Origin: Alphaproteobacteria bacterium
GTDB lineage: Bacteria > Pseudomonadota > Alphaproteobacteria > Sphingomonadales > Sphingomonadaceae
Length of the DNA stretch: 6,069 nt
Direction: 5' to 3'
Assembly: GCA_018970965.1 (NCBI GenBank)
Contig: JAGWVG010000109.1
Coordinates: forward strand, 1-6,069
The notes under the pieces were generated by a model that was not told where the DNA came from, searched no databases, and saw only the letters and a program-made list of their open reading frames with translations. Positions 1 through 6,069 of this stretch are shown one piece after another. Position 1 is the first letter of the stretch, and each line of letters opens with the position of its first letter. The translations under genes were made by a program, and so were the position numbers.

Positions 1-1929
1 AAGGGTCTGGCGGATACAGCGTTGAAGACGGCTAACTCGGGTTATCTGACGCGTCGTCTGGTTGACGTGTCGCAAGATTGCACCGTGATCGAAGAAGATT
101 GCGGCACCGAGCGCGCGCTGGAAATGAAGGCGATTGTGCAGGGCGGCTCGGTCATCGCGTCGCTTGCAGAGCGTATCCTTGGGCGTACTGTTGCCGAAGA
201 TATCGTCGATCCGAAGACCAAAGAAACGATCATCTCGACCGGTACTTTGCTGGACGAGCCGATGGTTGCCCGTATCGAAGAGATTGGCATTCAGGCGGTG
301 CGCATCCGTTCACCGCTGATCTGCGAAACCCGCATGGGCGTTTGCGGCAAATGCTATGGCCGTGATCTTGCACGCGGCACGCCGGTGAACATCGGTGAAG
401 CTGTTGGCGTTATCGCCGCGCAGTCGATTGGTGAACCGGGCACGCAGTTGACTATGCGTACCTTCCACATCGGTGGTGCGGCTCAGCTGAACGAACAATC
501 GCATCTTGAAGCTGCGGTTGATGGCTCAATCGTCTATCGCGAACTGCGCACCATTACCGACAAAAATGGCCGCAACGTCGTTCTCTCGCGCAATGGTGAG
601 ATCGTCGTTCTCGACGCCGATGGCCGTGAGCGTGCAGCGGATCGTCTGCCTTATGGCTCTTACGTGCTGTTTGCCGATGGCGCGCAAGTGAAGAAGGGCG
701 CGCGTATCGCCGAATGGGATCCCTTCACCATGCCGGTCATCACCGAAATTCCGGGTACGGTGAAGTATCAGGATCTGGTTGAAGGCCAGACGCTGGTTGA
801 ACAAACCGACGAAGCCACGGGGATCGCGCAGAAGGTTGTGACGGAATTCCGTCCTGGCCGCTCGAAGATCGATCTTCGTCCGCGCCTGACCCTGTTGGAT
901 GGCGATTCAGGCGAAGCTGGTCGCTACATGCTTGCCGTGGGCGCGATGCTTTCGGTTGAGGATGGTGCGCAGGTGCAGGCGGGTGACGTGCTGGCGCGTG
1001 TCACGCGGGAAGCCGCCAAGACCCGTGACATCACCGGCGGTCTGCCGCGCGTGGCTGAATTGTTTGAAGCGCGTAAGCCCAAGGACGCTGCGATTATCGC
1101 ACCCGTCTCGGGCCGCGTCGTCTTCGGCAAGGATTATAAGGCAAAGCGCAAGATTGGCATTCAGCCCGAGGATGGTGATCTGGTTGAATTCTTGGTCGCC
1201 AAGTCGAAGGTGATTGACGTGCAGGAAGGCGATTTGGTCAAGCGCGGTGACGTGCTGGTGGCCGGTTCGCTTGACCCGCATGATATTCTCGAAGCCTTGG
1301 GCATTGAGCCGCTGGCCGAATATCTGGTTGCGGAAATCCAAGAAGTCTATCGCTTGCAGGGCGTGAAGATCAACGACAAGCACATTGAAACGATTGTTCG
1401 TCAGATGCTGCAAAAGGTTGAAATCACGCATGCTGGTGACACCACGCTGCTGCCGGGTGAAGAAGTTGACTATGAGGAAATGCTCGAAGTCAACGCCAAG
1501 GCAGAAGCCAATGGCGGTCAGCCGGCACAGGGCAAGCCGATCCTCCTTGGCATCACCAAGGCAAGCCTGCAGACGCGCAGCTTTGTGTCCGCCGCATCCT
1601 TCCAGGAAACGACCCGCGTGCTCACGCAGGCGGCCGTGGAAGGCAAGAAGGACACGCTGATGGGTCTGAAGGAAAACGTCATCGTCGGTCGTCTCATCCC
1701 GGCAGGTACGGGTGCGGGCATGAACCGCCTGCGCGTTGCCGCCTCCAGCCGCGATGCTGCGCTGCGCGTGCAGCAGCGCGCTTGGCAGGATAGCCTGGTT
1801 GCGCCGCGGACGGCTGCCGAAGAGCATGCAGCAGAACTGCGCCAGCCTGTCGAAGCCGATACGGGTGACGATCCGCTGGGCGCTGTAGTCCACACGCCGG
1901 AAACGGTGGAGGATATGGGCGAAGAGTAA
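1..1929 (+). CDS. rpoC: DNA-directed RNA polymerase subunit beta', C-terminal part (cut by left edge)
   Basis: This is the catalytic beta' subunit of RNA polymerase. The reading frame is open from base 1 ([16 protein letters not shown]), so this is a fragment of 642 residues without its start. An in-frame TTG at 22 is internal. Residues 1-25 are the C-terminal half of the bridge helix. The zinc-site cysteines are C34, C108, C115 and C118, matching E. coli C814, C888, C895 and C898 at a constant offset of 780. The trigger loop begins around 133-161 ([18 protein letters not shown], then [10 protein letters not shown]) and keeps M152, R153 and H156, the residues that contact the incoming NTP. 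About 182 residues of the SI3-type lineage insertion follow. The second arm of the trigger loop resumes at [17 protein letters not shown] (about 344-360). Near the C terminus the conserved block [14 protein letters not shown] to [17 protein letters not shown] is present, followed by a variable acidic tail ending in EDMGEE. The implied full length is about 1420 residues, normal for Proteobacteria. rpoB should lie upstream. No frameshift is visible. Confidence 0.98.
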   Translation, partial: KGLADTALKTANSGYLTRRLVDVSQDCTVIEEDCGTERALEMKAIVQGGSVIASLAERILGRTVAEDIVDPKTKETIISTGTLLDEPMVARIEEIGIQAVRIRSPLICETRMGVCGKCYGRDLARGTPVNIGEAVGVIAAQSIGEPGTQLTMRTFHIGGAAQLNEQSHLEAAVDGSIVYRELRTITDKNGRNVVLSRNGEIVVLDADGRERAADRLPYGSYVLFADGAQVKKGARIAEWDPFTMPVITEIPGTVKYQDLVEGQTLVEQTDEATGIAQKVVTEFRPGRSKIDLRPRLTLLDGDSGEAGRYMLAVGAMLSVEDGAQVQAGDVLARVTREAAKTRDITGGLPRVAELFEARKPKDAAIIAPVSGRVVFGKDYKAKRKIGIQPEDGDLVEFLVAKSKVIDVQEGDLVKRGDVLVAGSLDPHDILEALGIEPLAEYLVAEIQEVYRLQGVKINDKHIETIVRQMLQKVEITHAGDTTLLPGEEVDYEEMLEVNAKAEANGGQPAQGKPILLGITKASLQTRSFVSAASFQETTRVLTQAAVEGKKDTLMGLKENVIVGRLIPAGTGAGMNRLRVAASSRDAALRVQQRAWQDSLVAPRTAAEEHAAELRQPVEADTGDDPLGAVVHTPETVEDMGEE

Positions 1930-1955
1930 ACCTCGCCTGTCATGACCTGACATAG

Positions 1956-1987
1956 AAAACCCCGCTGGCTATCCAGCGGGGTTTTTT
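1956..1987 (+). terminator. Intrinsic terminator of rpoC, symmetric and possibly bidirectional
   Basis: A perfect 13-bp stem (1956-1968 with 1973-1985) encloses a CTAT loop. The core is GC-rich (CCCCGCTGG / CCAGCGGGG). Six T follow on the plus strand (1982-1987), and a run of A precedes the core on the other arm. It starts 27 bases after the rpoC stop. Because the stem is A-flanked on one side and T-flanked on the other, it could also stop transcription coming from ctrA on the minus strand. Confidence 0.9.
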
Positions 1988-1995
1988 ATGTGCCT

Positions 1996-2035
1996 AAAAA
2001 GGCCGGGATGGCAGCTGTGCAGCTGCATCCCGGCC
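1996..2035 (-). terminator. Intrinsic terminator of ctrA
   Basis: GGCCGGGAT (2001-2009) pairs with ATCCCGGCC (2027-2035), and GCAGCT (2011-2016) pairs with AGCTGC (2021-2026). This gives 15 bp with one bulged G at 2010 and a GTGC loop. The A run at 1996-2000 becomes a U run just after the stem on the minus-strand transcript. It begins 32 bases beyond the ctrA stop codon, so it is best read as the ctrA terminator. Together with the hairpin at 1956-1987 it separates the two convergent genes. Confidence 0.82.
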
Positions 2036-2067
2036 ATGGGGGCAAGCCGGGAGGGGGAGGCGCTTGA

Positions 2068-2763
2068 TTAAGCGGCTTGGGCCTGTTCGGTTGGATCACG
2101 CAGAACATAGCCGCGGCCCCACACGGTTTCGATGTAATTTTCTCCATTGCAAGCCAGCGACAGCTTTTTGCGCAGCTTGCAGATGAAGACGTCAATAATC
2201 TTCAGCTCAGGCTCGTCCATGCCACCGTAGAGATGGTTGAGGAACATTTCCTTCGTCAATGTTGTGCCTTTGCGCAGGGAAAGCAGTTCAAGCATCGTAT
2301 ATTCTTTACCCGTCAGGTGAACGCGCATGCCATCGACTTCAACGGTCTTGGCATCAAGATTGACGAGCAGTTTGCCGGTATGGATGACCGATTGGCTATG
2401 CCCTTTTGAGCGCCGCACCACAGCATGGATGCGGGCGACCAATTCTTCGCGATGGAAGGGCTTGGTCATATAATCATCGGCGCCAATGCCAAAGCTGCGG
2501 ATTTTGGAATCCATTTCGCCGATGCCAGAGAGGATCATCACGGGTGTCTCAACTTTGGCCGTGCGCAGCTTTTTCAGCACCTCATAGCCGTGCATATCGG
2601 GCAAGTTGAGGTCGAGGCAGATAATGTCATAATCATAGAGCTTGCCTAGATCGACGCCTTCTTCCCCCATATCGGTCGTGTAGACGTTAAAGCCCTCATT
2701 TGAGAGCATAAGTTCTATAGCTTTGGCCGTTGTTGGTTCATCTTCAATCAGCAATACGCGCAT
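2068..2763 (-). CDS. ctrA: Cell-cycle response regulator CtrA (OmpR/PhoB-type)
   Basis: CtrA is a DNA-binding response regulator of alphaproteobacteria. When phosphorylated by the CckA-ChpT relay it controls cell-cycle, motility and division genes, and in Caulobacter it silences the replication origin. The protein has 231 residues, the same length as Caulobacter CtrA. The receiver domain (about 1-118) has the acidic pair E7/D8, phosphoacceptor D51 (in LDLNLPDM), S79 and K101 (in TKPFH). The winged-helix domain (about 128-225) contains the family hallmarks [37 protein letters not shown] and [14 protein letters not shown]170, altered in the Caulobacter ctrA401 temperature-sensitive allele, is conserved. 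The protein ends in Ala-Ala, the C-terminal signal used for ClpXP degradation in Caulobacter, so timed proteolysis is plausible. The start at 2763 fits the family's MRVLLIED N terminus. AAGG/GGGG bases at 2771-2777 can serve as ribosome binding site. The gene stands alone, convergent with rpoC and downstream of uvrA on the same strand. TTAACC sites in front of it suggest autoregulation. Confidence 0.97.
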   Translation of the reverse strand: MRVLLIEDEPTTAKAIELMLSNEGFNVYTTDMGEEGVDLGKLYDYDIICLDLNLPDMHGYEVLKKLRTAKVETPVMILSGIGEMDSKIRSFGIGADDYMTKPFHREELVARIHAVVRRSKGHSQSVIHTGKLLVNLDAKTVEVDGMRVHLTGKEYTMLELLSLRKGTTLTKEMFLNHLYGGMDEPELKIIDVFICKLRKKLSLACNGENYIETVWGRGYVLRDPTEQAQAA

Positions 2764-2777
2764 GGGGTATCCCCTTT
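2764..2777 (-). promoter_or_regulatory. ctrA ribosome binding site inside a small hairpin
   Basis: Read on the minus strand, AAAGGGG ATA CCCC runs directly into the ATG. AAGG lies about 9 bases before the start codon, an acceptable Shine-Dalgarno position. The GGGG can pair with the CCCC next to the ATG across a three-base loop, which would partly hide the site. The pairing is visible in the sequence. Any effect on translation is inference. Confidence 0.45.
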
Positions 2778-2804
2778 ACTTCACTCAATAGAACCGAAAT
2801 GGTG

Positions 2805-2867
2805 TTAACCATTGCACCTCTTATTAACCAAAAAACAAATGGCGAGGAAAGGTTAATATGGCGTGAA
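2805..2867. promoter_or_regulatory. Cluster of CtrA-type binding sites upstream of ctrA
   Basis: Three TTAACC elements lie 42-93 bases before the ctrA start. The first is TTAACCAT at 2805-2812, an exact match to the 8-base CtrA half-site known in alphaproteobacteria. The second is TTAACCAA at 2824-2831. The third is TTAACC on the minus strand at 2851-2856. The third also begins a near-complete full box of the TTAA-N7-TTAA type: TTAA at 2853-2856, seven bases, then TGAA at 2864-2867, one mismatch from consensus. The elements start 19 and about 29 bases apart, roughly whole helical turns. I could not place a convincing -35/-10 pair, so whether CtrA activates or represses here cannot be read. 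Confidence 0.6.
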
Positions 2868-2921
2868 ACTCAAGAAAATCGTAATTTTTGGATAATGTGC
2901 GTGGCTGAGCGCTAACTCTTA

Positions 2922-2933
2922 TTGATATATCAA
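2922..2933. repeat. Perfect 12-bp palindrome TTGATATATCAA
   Basis: The sequence TTGATATATCAA is fully self-complementary and lies 159-170 bases before the ctrA start. The half TTGAT resembles an FNR/FixK half-site, but those boxes need four bases between halves and only two are present. It may be an operator for an unknown regulator or chance in AT-rich DNA. Confidence 0.35.
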
Positions 2934-2983
2934 GCCTTTGCTCAATATGCCCAAAATGGATGAATAGCAGATGTGGGTTAGAT

Positions 2984-3018
2984 AAAAATCGCGCGTGCAT
3001 CTTTTTTGGGCTGCGCGC
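2984..3018 (-). terminator. Weak candidate terminator of uvrA
   Basis: On the minus strand GCGCGCA (3012-3018) can pair with TG and CGCGC (2991-2999) around a 12-base loop, giving 7 bp with a two-base bulge. GATTTTT follows directly (the plus strand carries AAAAA at 2984-2988). It sits about 70 bases beyond the uvrA stop. The stem is short and a competing palindrome (CTGCGCGCAG, 3011-3020) overlaps it, so transcription may instead run on toward ctrA. Confidence 0.3.
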
Positions 3019-3087
3019 AGGGCAAGAGATGCCGCGCGCTCCGCATGGGCGAAGCGGCGCAGAGGCCAACAAATATCTTTACTCGAA

Positions 3088-5973
<2,886 letters not shown>

Positions 5974-5982
5974 GGGCGTGCT

Positions 5983-5997
5983 GTTCCACATCTGTTC
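5983..5997. promoter_or_regulatory. LexA (SOS) box of uvrA, alphaproteobacterial type
   Basis: GTTC at 5983-5986 and GTTC at 5994-5997 are separated by exactly seven bases. This is the direct-repeat operator GTTC-N7-GTTC recognised by LexA in alphaproteobacteria. It ends 10 bases from the uvrA start codon at 5973. uvrA is a known SOS gene in this class, so placement and target agree. The exact promoter elements are unclear: TTGCCC on the minus strand (6003-6008) could be a -35 with the box covering the spacer, but no good -10 follows. Confidence 0.82.
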
Positions 5998-6069
5998 ATG
6001 CGGGGCAAGTGGGCGAAAGAGGGGATTTAAGTCTGTAGTGGGGGCATTGACGGATCAGCGTGTGCGCCA

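Larger units (their letters stand above)
2764..3087. other. Intergenic region between uvrA and ctrA
   Basis: These 324 bases contain no credible gene. The part next to ctrA (2764-2900) is AT-rich and holds the ribosome binding site and the TTAACC cluster. The middle holds a 12-bp palindrome at 2922-2933. The part next to uvrA (about 2984-3065) is GC-rich with several short self-complementary stretches, including a weak terminator candidate. No GANTC site (the target of the CcrM methylase) occurs anywhere in the region. Short open frames here have neither conserved-looking sequence nor a ribosome binding site. Confidence 0.8.

Noticed and set aside
487..1029. The segment between the two trigger-loop arms of RpoC as a foreign insertion
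   Set aside because: Proteobacterial RpoC normally carries the SI3 insertion here, of similar size (about 180-190 residues).
907..1953. A 348-codon open frame on the minus strand opposite rpoC
   Set aside because: It is antisense to an unmistakable rpoC frame, shows no recognisable domain, and is the kind of long open antisense frame expected in codon-biased GC-rich genes.
2061..2074. CGCTT-GATT-AAGCG hairpin over the ctrA stop codon
   Set aside because: Only five base pairs with no T run after it on either strand; the real terminator lies at 1996-2035.
2922..2933. TTGATATATCAA as an FNR/FixK box
   Set aside because: Those boxes have four bases between the TTGAT and ATCAA halves; only two are present.
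5974..5991. uvrA start at the ATG at 5991
   Set aside because: It overlaps the LexA box, has no ribosome binding site and adds six residues before the conserved N terminus.

Overview
The window is ordinary core chromosome of an alphaproteobacterium. I found no mobile element, CRISPR array, RNA gene or new system in it. It holds three conserved genes: the 3' part of rpoC (plus strand, cut by the left edge), a complete ctrA (minus strand) and a complete uvrA (minus strand). The alphaproteobacterial assignment rests on CtrA, the cell-cycle master regulator of that class, which is near-identical to the Caulobacter protein in its DNA-binding half. It is supported by a LexA box of the alphaproteobacterial GTTC-N7-GTTC type in front of uvrA and by CtrA half-sites (TTAACC) in front of ctrA. 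The moderate GC content and protein details suggest Sphingomonadales or a relative, but that is a guess.

Layout: 1-1929 encodes the last 642 residues of the RNA polymerase beta' subunit, from inside the bridge helix to the stop. A strong hairpin terminator follows at 1956-1987. A second hairpin, facing the other way, closes ctrA at 1996-2035, so the two convergent genes are insulated from each other. ctrA occupies 2068-2763. The 324-base gap 2764-3087 is the ctrA control region and holds three TTAACC elements, a 12-bp palindrome and a weak candidate terminator for uvrA. uvrA runs from 5973 down to 3088, with its LexA box at 5983-5997. The last 70 bases hold no gene and may carry the edge of a divergent promoter.

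The three genes do not form one pathway. rpoC is transcription machinery, ctrA is a cell-cycle response regulator with its own likely autoregulated promoter, and uvrA is nucleotide-excision repair under likely SOS control. The regulatory DNA is the most informative part: the LexA box, which also decides the uvrA start codon, and the CtrA-site cluster, which has no GANTC methylation site beside it.
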